From Phaeobacter sp. QD34_24 (GTDB lineage Bacteria > Pseudomonadota > Alphaproteobacteria > Rhodobacterales > Rhodobacteraceae), in contig NZ_JARCJD010000015.1 in assembly GCF_028890115.1 (NCBI RefSeq), forward strand, positions 54,138 to 118,137: a DNA stretch of 64,000 bases. Reading direction: 5' to 3'. The notes beneath the pieces were generated by a model. The model was not told the origin of the DNA, searched no databases, and was given only the letters and a program-made list of their open reading frames with translations. Position 1 is the stretch's first letter; every line of letters begins with the position of its first letter. The position numbers and the translations under genes are program-made. Shown here piece by piece: positions 37,630 through 46,841 of the stretch.

Positions 37630-38289
37630 CTAGGACAGCTCTTGGTAATCAAAGGCCAGCAGCAGCAATTTGCGGCACCATCCGCGGACCTGCTCCTGGT
37701 TTCCGGAAGTGACCGTTTGCGCCAGGACCTGCAGGCAGGCAATGGCGGTCTGATTTTGCAGCAGGGCCAGATCGTCGGCAAGTTCCGCGGGCGGAAAACA
37801 GCCCAGCTTGGTCTGCATTGCCTTGATCCGCTCTACGATCTGCCGCAGGTGCGATTGCTCCAGATCCGCCAGCTCGGGAGAGCTGCCCATGGCGCGGCGC
37901 AATTGCCAATGTCCCGGAGAGTTGATCTCGGCCGATCCCGAAAGCGCGTCCAGGATCGCGTCCACGCATTTCTCTTTGGGGTCTCCTGCCTCCATCCGCA
38001 GGGTTGCGGCATCCAGGGCATCCAGTGTTTGCACCAGCCAGCGCTGAAACAGCTCGTAGAAAATCGCCTCCTTGTTCGGGAAGAACTGGTAGAGGCTGCC
38101 GATGCTGATGCCCGCGCGTTTGGCGATTGCATTGGTGGTGATCTTGTCGGCGGATCCTTCCGAAAGCATGGTCAGCGCCGTATCCAGGATCTTTTCGACT
38201 TTGACACGGGAGCGGCGCTGTTTGGCCTCCTTGCGCGGGGAAACTGTTGTCTCGCAGGCGGGGGCAATGGTGTCACTGGCGGTGGTCAT
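37630..38289 (-). CDS. TetR-family regulator
   Basis: 219 residues. The HTH is at about 30-75: KILDTALTMLSEGSADKITTNAIAKRAGISIGSLYQFFPNK (in parts), a canonical TetR DNA-binding head. The C-terminal ligand domain is divergent, so the inducer is unknown. The start at 38289 is set by where family similarity begins. It is divergent from the FAD oxidoreductase and upstream of the siderophore-uptake operon, so it may control either. Confidence 0.87.
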   Translation of the reverse strand: MTTASDTIAPACETTVSPRKEAKQRRSRVKVEKILDTALTMLSEGSADKITTNAIAKRAGISIGSLYQFFPNKEAIFYELFQRWLVQTLDALDAATLRMEAGDPKEKCVDAILDALSGSAEINSPGHWQLRRAMGSSPELADLEQSHLRQIVERIKAMQTKLGCFPPAELADDLALLQNQTAIACLQVLAQTVTSGNQEQVRGWCRKLLLLAFDYQELS

Positions 38290-38517
38290 GAGATCCAAGC
38301 TACGTGTCTTTCCGGCGTCAGCGACCTTAGCAGAGAAAATCCAAGAGCTCCACGATAGAGCACGATATGCCCGGTCTGGCCGCAGGCCTGCACGGAATCC
38401 GGCTCTGCATTGCCCATGGGCCTTGGCCGGCGCGGGGACGATGTTTTTCCTCTCGGCAGCGGTGGCGGAATGGGGTATCGCCGATATGAGATCGGCATCC
38501 GGAACGGGGGAGCGCAT

Positions 38518-39792
38518 TTGACATCTGATCTGTCGTCAAGCCTTTGGCACGATACTTGCCGGGAGCAGGTCTCTGCCCCTCCTTTGAGCGAAGACGTGAG
38601 CGCCGATTTGGTGGTCATCGGTGGCGGCTACACGGGCTGTTCCGCCGCGCTGGAGGCGGCGGCCATGGGCGCCGAGGTCAGGCTGATCGAGGCAGGCAGC
38701 TTCGGCGGGGGCGGGTCGGGTCGCAATGTGGGTCTGGCCAATGCCGGGCTTTGGCTGCCGCCCGAGGATATCAACGCCGAAATCGGTGAAGCGGGTGGGC
38801 GGCGCCTGTCGGCTCTTTTGGCGGCAGCGCCGGATATGGTCTACGGGCTGATCGAAAAGTATCAGATCGCCTGTGAGCCGGTCCAAAAGGGCACCCTGCA
38901 TTGTGCCCATGCGCCATCGGGCATGAAGGATCTGGAGCGCCGTTTCGCGCAGCTGACCGCCATCGGTGCGCCGGTGCGTCTGCTCGATGCCGAGGAGGCG
39001 CAGGCGCGGGTGGGATCGCAGCGGGTCTACGGGGCGCTGTTCGATCCGCGCGCAGGCACCATCCAGCCGCTCTCCTATGCGCGCGGTCTGGCGCGCGCGG
39101 CCTCTGCCGCAGGGGCGAGGCTCCATTGTGATACACCTGCCCTCAGTGCGACGCGAAGCGGAGATAGCTGGCAGATCACCACGCCACAGGGGCGGATCCG
39201 CGCGCGTCATATGATCCTGGCCACCAATGGCTATGCGCTGCAGATCGAGGGGCTGCAAACGCCGGATGTGATCCCGGTGCATTACTTCCAGGCGACGACC
39301 GATCCATTGCCGGATGCAGTCCTGGCGCGGATCTTGCCGGGGCTGGAAGGGTGCTGGGATTCGGCGCTGGTGATGTCCTCCTGGCGGCGCGATCAGGCGG
39401 GGCGTTTGATTATCGGTGCCATGGGGGCCCTGGATCACATCGGCAAGGGCATTCACCTGAACTGGTTACGGCGCAAGCTTGATAGCCTGTTTCCGGACCT
39501 TGCCGACACGCCCCTGCGACAGACCTGGTTTGGCCGTATCGCCATGACCACCGAGCACCTGCCAAAGATCCAAGCGCTGGACGGCGGGTATGCCTGTTTC
39601 GGCTATTCGGGGCGTGGGATCGGGCCGGGCACCCTGTTCGGGGCCCGTATGGCGCAGGCCTTGGTGTCGGGGGACGATAGCTGTCTCCCCGTGCGTCCGG
39701 TTCAGAGTCATAGCCTGCCCTTTGCCGGGCTACGGCAAGCCTATTACGAGACCGGCGCCACCCTGACCCATCTGGTCAAGGATCGGGTCTGA
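38518..39792 (+). CDS. FAD-dependent oxidoreductase (DAO family)
   Basis: About 424 residues. The FAD-binding head is DLVVIGGGYTGCSAALEAA, then EAGSFGGGGSGRNVGLANAG, typical of glycine/sarcosine or gamma-glutamylputrescine oxidase-like enzymes that oxidise amines or amino acids. The C-terminal FGYSGRGIGPGTLFGARMA completes the FAD site. I prefer a TTG at 38518, which follows GGGGGAG; ATGs at 38470 and 38410 would add unconserved residues. The substrate is unknown. Divergent from a TetR regulator. Confidence 0.82.
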   Translation: MTSDLSSSLWHDTCREQVSAPPLSEDVSADLVVIGGGYTGCSAALEAAAMGAEVRLIEAGSFGGGGSGRNVGLANAGLWLPPEDINAEIGEAGGRRLSALLAAAPDMVYGLIEKYQIACEPVQKGTLHCAHAPSGMKDLERRFAQLTAIGAPVRLLDAEEAQARVGSQRVYGALFDPRAGTIQPLSYARGLARAASAAGARLHCDTPALSATRSGDSWQITTPQGRIRARHMILATNGYALQIEGLQTPDVIPVHYFQATTDPLPDAVLARILPGLEGCWDSALVMSSWRRDQAGRLIIGAMGALDHIGKGIHLNWLRRKLDSLFPDLADTPLRQTWFGRIAMTTEHLPKIQALDGGYACFGYSGRGIGPGTLFGARMAQALVSGDDSCLPVRPVQSHSLPFAGLRQAYYETGATLTHLVKDRV

Positions 39793-39795
39793 AAG

Positions 39796-39826
39796 GAAAC
39801 AGGCCAGAGCATCTCTGACCTGTTTC
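39796..39826. terminator. Hairpin between convergent genes
   Basis: GAAACAGGCCAGAG (39796-39809) pairs with CTCTGACCTGTTTC (39813-39826) with one mismatch and a three-base loop. The A and T rich ends could make it act both ways, but neither T run is long. Confidence 0.65.
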
Positions 39827-39836
39827 ATGTCCTGGC

Positions 39837-40907
39837 TTATTTGCAGCTGGCCATCGCATTGCCCAGGCCGGTGATCAGATCCGTGTAAAAGGTCGGCCCC
39901 AGCGGGATCTTGGTTCCGATCGGATCGATCACCACGGTCTTGGCGCCGGTGCTATCCAGAACAGTGGCGACCAGTCCCGGGTTGAATTGCGGCTCTGAGA
40001 AGACGCAGGTCACGCCATGGTCTGCCACCGCGTCCCGGATTTCCGCAATCCGCGCCGGGCTGGGATCCGATGCATCGCCTAAGGAAATCGCTCCCGCCGA
40101 GGACAGTCCGAAGCTGTGCTCGAAATACTGATAGGCGTCGTGGAACACGATAAAGTTCTGTGTGCGGAAGGGCTCAAGCGTTGCATTCACCTGCTGCACC
40201 GCCGCTTCGATCTCGGCCTTGCCTGCATCAGCGTTGCCCCGGTAGGCGTCGGCGTTGTCCGGGTCCAGCTCGGCCAGTTCCTCGGCAATCACCGTCAGCC
40301 AGGCCTGGGCGTTCGCCGGTGCCAGCCAGATGTGGGGATCGGTGCCGTCGTGGGAATGCCCCTCGTGATCGTCATGACCGGCGTGATCATCATGCTTTTG
40401 ATGATCATGGTCGTCGTGCCCGTCATGATCCGCGTGGTCATCGTGGCCGTGCTCGTCTTCATGCGCGTGATGATCATCGTGATCGTCATGGGTTTCGTGG
40501 TCGTCGTCGTGATGCTCTTCATGATCATCACCGTGGTCGTGCTGTTCGAAGGTCGCGCCGCTGCGGAACTCCAGCTTCAGGGTTCCTTTGGCCTCAAGCA
40601 GCTCGATCACATGAGCATCCGAGGCAAGTGTTTCCAGCGGGCCTTCCAGCCAGGGTGTCAGGGCTTCACCCACCCAGACCACCAGATCCGCCTGATCCAG
40701 CGCCTGCGCCTCGGAGGGGCGCATGGAGTAGCCATGGGGCGAGGCGCCGGGCTGCACCACCAAATCCGGTTCGCCGACGCCCTGCATCACGCGCGCCACC
40801 AGCCCATGCACAGGCGCGATATCGGTCGCAACCCGAGGAACATCCGCCAAGGCCATGCTGCCACCGAACACGAGCGGAAGCGCCGCTGCGTATGATTTGC
40901 CTTTCAT
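39837..40907 (-). CDS. znuA: Zinc ABC transporter periplasmic binding protein
   Basis: 356 residues. Signal peptide 1-21 (cleaved after ALA). Metal-site histidines are in SPHGY (H58) and DPHIW (H192), with a later histidine in the FHDAYQYF segment. Between the first two lies a long histidine/aspartate-rich loop (residues 123-186), typical of ZnuA and thought to collect zinc. The start follows AGGA. Divergent from zur-znuC-znuB across a region with a candidate Zur site. Confidence 0.95.
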   Translation of the reverse strand: MKGKSYAAALPLVFGGSMALADVPRVATDIAPVHGLVARVMQGVGEPDLVVQPGASPHGYSMRPSEAQALDQADLVVWVGEALTPWLEGPLETLASDAHVIELLEAKGTLKLEFRSGATFEQHDHGDDHEEHHDDDHETHDDHDDHHAHEDEHGHDDHADHDGHDDHDHQKHDDHAGHDDHEGHSHDGTDPHIWLAPANAQAWLTVIAEELAELDPDNADAYRGNADAGKAEIEAAVQQVNATLEPFRTQNFIVFHDAYQYFEHSFGLSSAGAISLGDASDPSPARIAEIRDAVADHGVTCVFSEPQFNPGLVATVLDSTGAKTVVIDPIGTKIPLGPTFYTDLITGLGNAMASCK

Positions 40908-40931
40908 TCCCACAGTCCTCTTGCTGGAAAT

Positions 40932-40948
40932 ATGTAATCATATAACAT
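40932..40948. promoter_or_regulatory. Candidate Zur operator between znuA and zur
   Basis: ATGTAATCATATAACAT is an inverted repeat with one mismatch (ATGTAAT/ATAACAT) and resembles the alphaproteobacterial Zur box core ATGTTAT-N-ATAACAT. A second half-site ATAACAT follows at 40969-40975. The position fits repression of both divergent units when zinc is plentiful. Confidence 0.75.
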
Positions 40949-41031
40949 CACGTGGCTTGATAAGCGTCATAACATTACATATCAAGTGCAAAACGACGCC
41001 CTGCAATCCAGCCCGCGCGGAGACGGTCCCG

Positions 41032-41514
41032 ATGGAAACGATCGGTTTTGAAACCCATGATCACAGCAGTTGTATCCACGACTGCATTGCCACCGTGGAT
41101 GCGGATTGCAAGGCGCGGGGGTTGCAGTTCACACCGGTGCGCCGCCGGGTGCTGGAAATCCTGTTGCAGGAGCATCGCGCGCTGGGCGCCTATGAAATCC
41201 TGGATCGCCTGCGCGAAGAGGGGCTGGGTTCGCAGCCGCCGGTGGCTTACCGGGCACTGGATTTCCTCGTGAAGAACCGCTTTGCCCATAAGATCGAACG
41301 CCTGAACGCCTTTATTGCCTGCACCCATCCCGGCGACAAACACGCGCCCATTTTCATGATCTGCCGGATCTGCAACGCCGTGGCCGAGGTGCACACCGAT
41401 CCGACCCAGGGCCAGTTGGGCGATGCGGCACGGGCGGCCGGCTTTGTGATCGAGCGTACGGTGGTCGAAGCTGAAGGCATCTGCCCCAAGTGCCAGAAGG
41501 CAGAGGCTGCATGA
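41032..41514 (+). CDS. zur: Fur-family zinc-uptake regulator
   Basis: 160 residues. The winged-helix head includes GLQFTPVRRRVLEILLQEHRALGAYEIL (in parts). The dimer domain has the structural zinc cysteines in CRIC and CPKC and further metal ligands around HPGDKHAP. With zinc it would repress znuA and its own operon. The ATG at 41032 follows GGAG. The next gene, znuC, overlaps its stop (ATGA). Zur rather than Fur is inferred from the neighbours. Confidence 0.93.
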   Translation: METIGFETHDHSSCIHDCIATVDADCKARGLQFTPVRRRVLEILLQEHRALGAYEILDRLREEGLGSQPPVAYRALDFLVKNRFAHKIERLNAFIACTHPGDKHAPIFMICRICNAVAEVHTDPTQGQLGDAARAAGFVIERTVVEAEGICPKCQKAEAA

Positions 41515-42275
41515 GCCTTGTGGCGCTGAAGGGCCTGTCGGTGCAATACGGCGGCAATACGGTCCTGTCCAATGTGAACTTCTGCATCGAACCGGGCGAG
41601 ATCGTGACCGTGGTCGGCCCCAATGGATCGGGCAAGTCAACGCTGTTGCGCAGCATCATCGGTGCCTTGAAGCCCAGCCGGGGCGATGTCACCCGCGCGC
41701 CGGGCCTGCGCATCGGATACGTGCCGCAAAAGCTGCATATCGATGCCACCCTGCCGCTGACCGTGCGCCGGTTTCTGAGCCTGCCGAACCGGGTCAGCGA
41801 CGCCCGTGCCGACGCTGCCCTGCATCAGGCGGGCGCTGGACCCTTGGCAAAGCGGCAGATGTCGGGCCTGTCCGGTGGCCAGTTCCAACGCGTGCTGCTG
41901 GCGCGTGCCTTGCTCAGCGATCCGCAACTCTTGATCCTGGATGAGGCGACGCAAGGTCTGGATCAGCCGGGCTCTGCCGCCTTCTATCAACAAATCGCCG
42001 AAGTGCGCGCCGAACTGGGCTGTGCGGTGCTGATGGTCAGCCATGAATTGCACGTGGTGATGGCCGCCTCGGACCGGGTGATCTGTCTCAATGGTCATAT
42101 CTGCTGCGAGGGTGAGCCCGAGCATGTCGCCTCGGCGCCCGAATATCGGGCCCTGTTCGGAACCGGAACGCAGGGCGCGCTTGCGTTGTACCGGCACGAG
42201 CACAATCACACCCACGATCATGGCCCGGACTGCGATCACGATCACGGTCCTGCCCAGAAGGACAGGGCGTCATGA
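41511..42275 (+). CDS. znuC: Zinc ABC transporter ATPase with histidine-rich tail
   Basis: 254 residues. Walker A GPNGSGKSTLL, signature LSGGQFQR, Walker B LLILDEATQGLD and the H-loop in MVSHELH. After the ABC domain a C-terminal tail carries HEHNHTHDHG and DCDHDHG, a histidine-rich cytosolic segment that may bind or sense zinc. Overlaps zur and znuB by four bases each. Confidence 0.94.
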   Translation: MSLVALKGLSVQYGGNTVLSNVNFCIEPGEIVTVVGPNGSGKSTLLRSIIGALKPSRGDVTRAPGLRIGYVPQKLHIDATLPLTVRRFLSLPNRVSDARADAALHQAGAGPLAKRQMSGLSGGQFQRVLLARALLSDPQLLILDEATQGLDQPGSAAFYQQIAEVRAELGCAVLMVSHELHVVMAASDRVICLNGHICCEGEPEHVASAPEYRALFGTGTQGALALYRHEHNHTHDHGPDCDHDHGPAQKDRAS

Positions 42276-43084
42276 TGAGCCTCCTCGACAGTTTCCTGAT
42301 CCGCGCGGCGCTGGCCGGGATCGGTGTTGCCCTGGCCGCGGCACCCTTGGGCTGTTTCGTGGTCTGGCGCCGCATGGCCTATTTCGGCGATGCCACTGCC
42401 CATGCCTCGATCCTGGGGGTGGCGCTGGCACTGTCCTTTGACACCTCGATCTTTGCGGGCGTTCTGGTCACTTCGCTGGTGATGGCAACCACGGTTTCGA
42501 CGCTCAGCAACCGCGGCTATGCCATGGATACGCTGTTGGGGGTGCTGGCGCATTCTTCGCTGGCCTTCGGCCTGGTGGCAGTCTCCTTCCTGCAAGGGGT
42601 GCGGGTCGATCTGATGGCCTATCTCTTTGGCGATATCCTGGCGGTGGGCCGGGTCGATCTGGCGGTGATCTGGGGCGGCGCGGCACTGGTTCTGCTGCTC
42701 TTGTGGGCGCGCTGGTCGGCGCTGCTGACGGCAACGCTGAACCCGGATCTTGCCTATGCGGCCGGCATTGATCCGAAACGAGAGCAGATGGTGCTGACCA
42801 TCGCACTGGCCCTTGTGGTGGCTGTCGCGATCAAGGTGGTCGGGGTTTTGCTGATCGCGGCGCTTTTGCTGATCCCCGCGGCCACGGCGCGTCCCTTTGC
42901 TTCCACGCCCGAACGCATGGCGCTGATCGCCGCCTGCATCGGAGGTCTGTCTGCCCTCGGAGGGCTGCAGCTGGCCTTCACCTTTGACACGCCGACCGGA
43001 CCGACGATTGTCTGCCTGGCGGCGGTGCTCTTTGCCGCCTCCAGCCTGGGGGATGTGTTGCGGCGGACGGCCTCGCGCGGATAA
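42272..43084 (+). CDS. znuB: Zinc ABC transporter permease
   Basis: 270 residues of the ABC-3 permease family with about eight hydrophobic helices. Motifs include CFVVWRRMAYFGDATAHASILGVAL (in parts) and IKVVGVLLIAALLLIPAATA near the end, the coupling and pore region. Starts at ATGATG overlapping the znuC stop. Last gene of the zur-znuC-znuB operon. Confidence 0.95.
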   Translation: MMSLLDSFLIRAALAGIGVALAAAPLGCFVVWRRMAYFGDATAHASILGVALALSFDTSIFAGVLVTSLVMATTVSTLSNRGYAMDTLLGVLAHSSLAFGLVAVSFLQGVRVDLMAYLFGDILAVGRVDLAVIWGGAALVLLLLWARWSALLTATLNPDLAYAAGIDPKREQMVLTIALALVVAVAIKVVGVLLIAALLLIPAATARPFASTPERMALIAACIGGLSALGGLQLAFTFDTPTGPTIVCLAAVLFAASSLGDVLRRTASRG

Positions 43085-43150
43085 GGGTCATTGCGCTGGA
43101 ACAAATGATTTTTTGTTGCCATTGGGCACACCTTTGGTCTTAGTCATGCC

Positions 43151-44062
43151 ATGGATCCGCAGCTTGACCCGAAACAGACCACTCGGCTGATTGCCACGCT
43201 GAAGGCGGGGATCTCCGAGATGCCGCCGAAACTGGCGACGGCGGCGAAATACATCATCGACAACCCCGGCGATTTTGCGCTCGACCCTGTCCGTGTGACG
43301 GCCCAGAAGGCCGGGATCAGCGCCAACACCTTGGTGCGGCTGGCCGAATTCCTTGGCTTTGACAGTTTCGAGGCGCTGCGCAGCCCCTTTCGTGCCGACC
43401 TTGTCACCGGGCAGGAGGCGGGCCTTGGCGAAGACTGGCTGACCCAGATGCAGAGTTCAGGCGCGCCCGCCGCCGCGCTGCAGGCGCGCGCCGCGCGCAA
43501 TGAAATCAATATCGTCGCGCGCTCTTTGCGCCTTATGACGCCCGAACGCACCGCTGCCATCGTCAAGACCCTGACCGGGGCGCGCAGATGCTATGTGACG
43601 GCAACGCGCGCCTCTTATGCCTTGGCGCATTATTTTCACTACGTGGGGCGCATGGCACTGCCGGATCTTGATCTTGTGCCGCGCCACATGGGCTCGGCCA
43701 TCGATGATCTGATCGATCTGTCGGACCAGGACTGCCTGATCGCGATCACCTTTGCGCCCTATTCATCCGGCACCATCCAGGCGCTCCGCATGGCGGCAGA
43801 GCGCAAGGCCAAGGTGGTGCTGATCTCGGATAGCGAAGTCATTGCACCCGGCATTCACGCCGATCACGTGCTGGCGGTCTCCTCCAACTCGATCCATGCC
43901 TTTGGCGCCTATGGCGGCGCCATGGCAGTGCTGGAGTGTCTTCTGACCCACCTGATCGAGGCGGGTGGCGAGGAGGCGCGCCGCCGCATCGAATCATACG
44001 AAGACCTGCGCCAGGACAGCGGCGCCTATTGGAGCGCGAAACTGCCCCGCGCGCGGCGTTAG
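43151..44062 (+). CDS. RpiR/MurR-family regulator (HTH plus SIS domain)
   Basis: 303 residues. The N-terminal HTH (about 15-85: PPKLATAAKYIIDNP, TAQKAGISANTLVRLAEFLGF) is typical of RpiR proteins. The C-terminal SIS domain (about 125-265) would bind a phosphosugar or similar ligand (CYVTATRASYALAHYFHYVGRM, ITFAPYSSGTIQAL, VVLISDSEVIAPG). Its last four bases overlap the 3' end of the convergent TPP enzyme gene. The target is unknown; regulation of the neighbouring aminotransferase operon is possible. Confidence 0.87.
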   Translation: MDPQLDPKQTTRLIATLKAGISEMPPKLATAAKYIIDNPGDFALDPVRVTAQKAGISANTLVRLAEFLGFDSFEALRSPFRADLVTGQEAGLGEDWLTQMQSSGAPAAALQARAARNEINIVARSLRLMTPERTAAIVKTLTGARRCYVTATRASYALAHYFHYVGRMALPDLDLVPRHMGSAIDDLIDLSDQDCLIAITFAPYSSGTIQALRMAAERKAKVVLISDSEVIAPGIHADHVLAVSSNSIHAFGAYGGAMAVLECLLTHLIEAGGEEARRRIESYEDLRQDSGAYWSAKLPRARR

Positions 44063-45651
44063 GGCGCGAGTATCTCGATCATCGACGGGCCGCCATCCCC
44101 CGGCATTGCCTTCAGCGCCGCGGCCACCAGCGCGGGGTCTGGGCCGACCGCCCGATGGGGGATGCCAAAGGATCTGGCCGTGACGGCGAAATCCGGCGGG
44201 GTCGGATCGCAGCCCACCACCGTGACGCCGACATCCTGCATCGAGGTGGCAATTTCGCGGTAGCCGTGGTTGTTCCAGATCACGAAGGTGACCGGCAGGC
44301 GCTCTTCCACCGCCACCATGATTTCCGGCAGGGTGAACTGGGCGCCACCATCGCCAAGGATCGAGAGGACCCGCTGCCCCGCTGCGCCGATTGCGGCGCC
44401 GATGGCCGCGGGGATGCCATAGCCAAGCGCGCCATATCCGGTCGCCGCATTGAACCAGCCACCGGGGCGGTCGTGATCGTAGTAGAGGTTGCCCGCATAG
44501 ATCGGCTGGGTGGAGTCCCCGACCATGATCGACCCCGGCAGCGCATCGCGCATGGCGTTCAGGATTTCGACCTGCGCGCGGTAGTCCGGGCCGAGTTCCT
44601 CTATCGCCGCCACGCGGGTCTTGGCCGCGCGATCTGCGCCGCCTGTCTCAGCGCTCCCGTCAGGAAGGGCCGCAAGCAGAGCATCGGTAAAGACCCCTGC
44701 CGCGCAGTGAACGGCGATGTCCGCCGGATGGCGCGCCAGTTGCTGCGCACAGAGATCGACACGGATCAGATGGGCCATCTTCGGCATGCTGCCGGTGGCG
44801 TACATATCGTAGTCCGTGGGCCCCAGTTCAGTGCCAAGGGCCAGCACCACGTCGGCCTCTGCGATCAGGGCGCGGGTTGCTGACAGGCTGGGGCTGGCCG
44901 GAACCGACAGGGGATGGGCATGGAGCAATCCGCGCGCATTGACCGTTTGCACCACAGGCGCGTTCAGCCGTTCCGCAAGGGTGCGCAGTCCCTCGCCAGC
45001 TTCCCTGGCACCGCCGCCGACAAGGATCAGCGGGCGCTGTGCCTCTTGCAGCTGCTCTGCCGCTTGGGTGACAAGATCGGGGTCGGGACGGTTCTGTTGA
45101 GAGCGGGTCGGCGCGGCCACTTCATCGGCCGCCAGTCCGGCGACATCCAGCGGGATCTGGATATGGGTCGGCCCGGGGCGTCCTGTTGAAAATGGCTCAA
45201 AAACCTTGTTTAGAGCCGTATTCAGCGCCTTTGGATCGTCCAGATGCTCAGACACCAACGCCACGGTCGAGGCCAGAGCGTGCTGGTCGGGCAGCTCGTG
45301 CAGGTGGCCCATCCCCCGGCCCAGCGAAGGGCGTGCATTGACACCCGAAACGACCAGCATCGGCACCGAATCCGCCCGCGCCTGCGCCATCGGAGTCAGC
45401 GTGTTGGTCAGCCCCGGCCCCGTGATGACAAAGGCAACACCGGGCTTGCCCGTGACGCGGGCATAGCCATCGGCCATGAAGCCTGCGCCCTGTTCATGGC
45501 GCGGCGTGACATGGCGCAGCCCCGAGGCTGCCAGTCCCCGGTAAAGCTCCACCGTGTGAACGCCCGGTATCCCGAAGACGCAGGTTACCCCGCGCGCCTT
45601 CAGACCGGCGACCAGCTGTTCGCCAAGGGTGCTAGTGTGATGGGTGCTCAT
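44059..45651 (-). CDS. aruI: TPP-dependent decarboxylase, candidate 5-guanidino-2-oxopentanoate decarboxylase
   Basis: 530 residues of the acetolactate-synthase-like family. The catalytic glutamate is in RHEQGAGFMADGYARVTG, and the TPP-binding motif is GDGGAQFTLPE...VIWNN. It lacks a regulatory partner, so it is not a normal biosynthetic acetolactate synthase. Its upstream partner resembles AruH (arginine:pyruvate transaminase), and in Pseudomonas aruI-aruH decarboxylate the 2-ketoarginine so formed to 4-guanidinobutanal. ATGA overlap with the aminotransferase makes the two coupled. Specificity is inferred from the pairing and similarity only. Confidence 0.72.
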   Translation of the reverse strand: MSTHHTSTLGEQLVAGLKARGVTCVFGIPGVHTVELYRGLAASGLRHVTPRHEQGAGFMADGYARVTGKPGVAFVITGPGLTNTLTPMAQARADSVPMLVVSGVNARPSLGRGMGHLHELPDQHALASTVALVSEHLDDPKALNTALNKVFEPFSTGRPGPTHIQIPLDVAGLAADEVAAPTRSQQNRPDPDLVTQAAEQLQEAQRPLILVGGGAREAGEGLRTLAERLNAPVVQTVNARGLLHAHPLSVPASPSLSATRALIAEADVVLALGTELGPTDYDMYATGSMPKMAHLIRVDLCAQQLARHPADIAVHCAAGVFTDALLAALPDGSAETGGADRAAKTRVAAIEELGPDYRAQVEILNAMRDALPGSIMVGDSTQPIYAGNLYYDHDRPGGWFNAATGYGALGYGIPAAIGAAIGAAGQRVLSILGDGGAQFTLPEIMVAVEERLPVTFVIWNNHGYREIATSMQDVGVTVVGCDPTPPDFAVTARSFGIPHRAVGPDPALVAAALKAMPGDGGPSMIEILAP

Positions 45652-46841
45652 GCGACGGCCTGTTTGGCGGCTTGCGCATGGGCAATGATGCGGGCAATCG
45701 CGCTGTCAAAGCGGTCATCCTCGATGGTGAGCGCCACCCGCACCCAGGCGTTCAGGCGCTCCCCGAAGGAGGCACCCGGCATCACGGCCACCCCGCCGTT
45801 TTGCAACAGATCCAGGGCATAGGTCTCTCCGTCCTGTCCCAGGGCCGAGACATCGATCATTGCGAACATGCCGGCCTCGGGGCGGTGCACACGCAGCGCG
45901 GTTTGCGCATGCAGCTGATCCGCCAGACGCGCGGCCCGCGCCGCGAAACGCGCCGCCATGCCCGGTGCCACCGGCGATCCTTCGCGGATTGCCTGTTCCG
46001 TCATATCGGCAATGAAGGGCTGGTTGCCGAACAGCATGGTCTCGGCAAAGGGCAACAGCGCATCGCAGAAGGCCTTGGAGGCCACGCACCAGCCGCTGCG
46101 AAAACCGGGGGCGGCATGGGATTTCGACAGCGAGGACACCGCGATCACACGATCGGCGATCTCCTCATGTGCCAGGGGCGAGGTGAACGTGGCGCCTTCG
46201 AAGACCAGATCGGCATAGACCTCGTCCGAGATGATCCAGAGGTCATGCTTCAGGGCCAGCGCGCCAATGGCGGCAATATCGTCACGCGTCAGGATCGACC
46301 CGGTGGGATTGTGCGGCGTGGTCAGCAGGATTGCGCGGCTCTTCGGGGTGATGCGGGCGGCAATGTCTTCGGCCTGCATGCGAAACCCATGCTCGGGGCG
46401 CAGGGGAACGGGCACCATATCGGCGCCGGTGGCGCGAATGACGCCTTCATAGGTGGCATACATGGGATCGCCCACCAGCACCTCGTCGCCGTGCTGCGCG
46501 ACACCGGCCATGACCGCAAAAAGCGCGGTCTGGGTGCCGGGAAAACACATGATATTGTCCGGCTCAAACCGGCGCCCCATGCGGGAGGTGTAATTCTCCG
46601 CCAAAGCGCTGCGCAGGTTGATCTCACCGCGCCCGTCGGAATAGCCGGTCCGGCCTGTCTGCATGGCCTGGGTGGCCGTATCCAGCAGGGATTGAGGCAC
46701 CGGCACGTCCGGCTCTCCGATGGTCATCTCGATCACATCGGTGCCTGCCTCGGCCAGCGCCCGCGCCTTGAAATGCACGTCCCATTTGGCGCCACCCAGC
46801 CCGGCCAGGCGGGTCATCACATCGGTTGTCTTCATGGTCAT
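45648..46841 (-). CDS. aruH: Class I aminotransferase, candidate arginine:pyruvate transaminase
   Basis: 397 residues, PLP fold type I. The PLP lysine is in SSLSKSHAAPGFRSGW, and the DEVYADL and PHNPTGS segments line the cofactor. The stretches WDVHFKA, GEPDVPVPQ, DPMYATYEGV and RPEHGFRMQAEDIAARITP look like P. aeruginosa AruH as I remember it. It would convert arginine and pyruvate to 2-ketoarginine and alanine. It is coupled by ATGA overlaps to the TetR gene before it and the TPP enzyme after it. An alternative is another broad-specificity aminotransferase. ATGs at 46841 and 46835 are both possible. Confidence 0.7.
   Translation of the reverse strand: MTMKTTDVMTRLAGLGGAKWDVHFKARALAEAGTDVIEMTIGEPDVPVPQSLLDTATQAMQTGRTGYSDGRGEINLRSALAENYTSRMGRRFEPDNIMCFPGTQTALFAVMAGVAQHGDEVLVGDPMYATYEGVIRATGADMVPVPLRPEHGFRMQAEDIAARITPKSRAILLTTPHNPTGSILTRDDIAAIGALALKHDLWIISDEVYADLVFEGATFTSPLAHEEIADRVIAVSSLSKSHAAPGFRSGWCVASKAFCDALLPFAETMLFGNQPFIADMTEQAIREGSPVAPGMAARFAARAARLADQLHAQTALRVHRPEAGMFAMIDVSALGQDGETYALDLLQNGGVAVMPGASFGERLNAWVRVALTIEDDRFDSAIARIIAHAQAAKQAVA

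Noticed and set aside
40295..40531. Histidine/aspartate-coding repeat in znuA seen as a DNA repeat array
   Set aside because: The repetition follows from runs of His and Asp codons of the metal loop, not from regular repeat units with spacers; it is not CRISPR-like.
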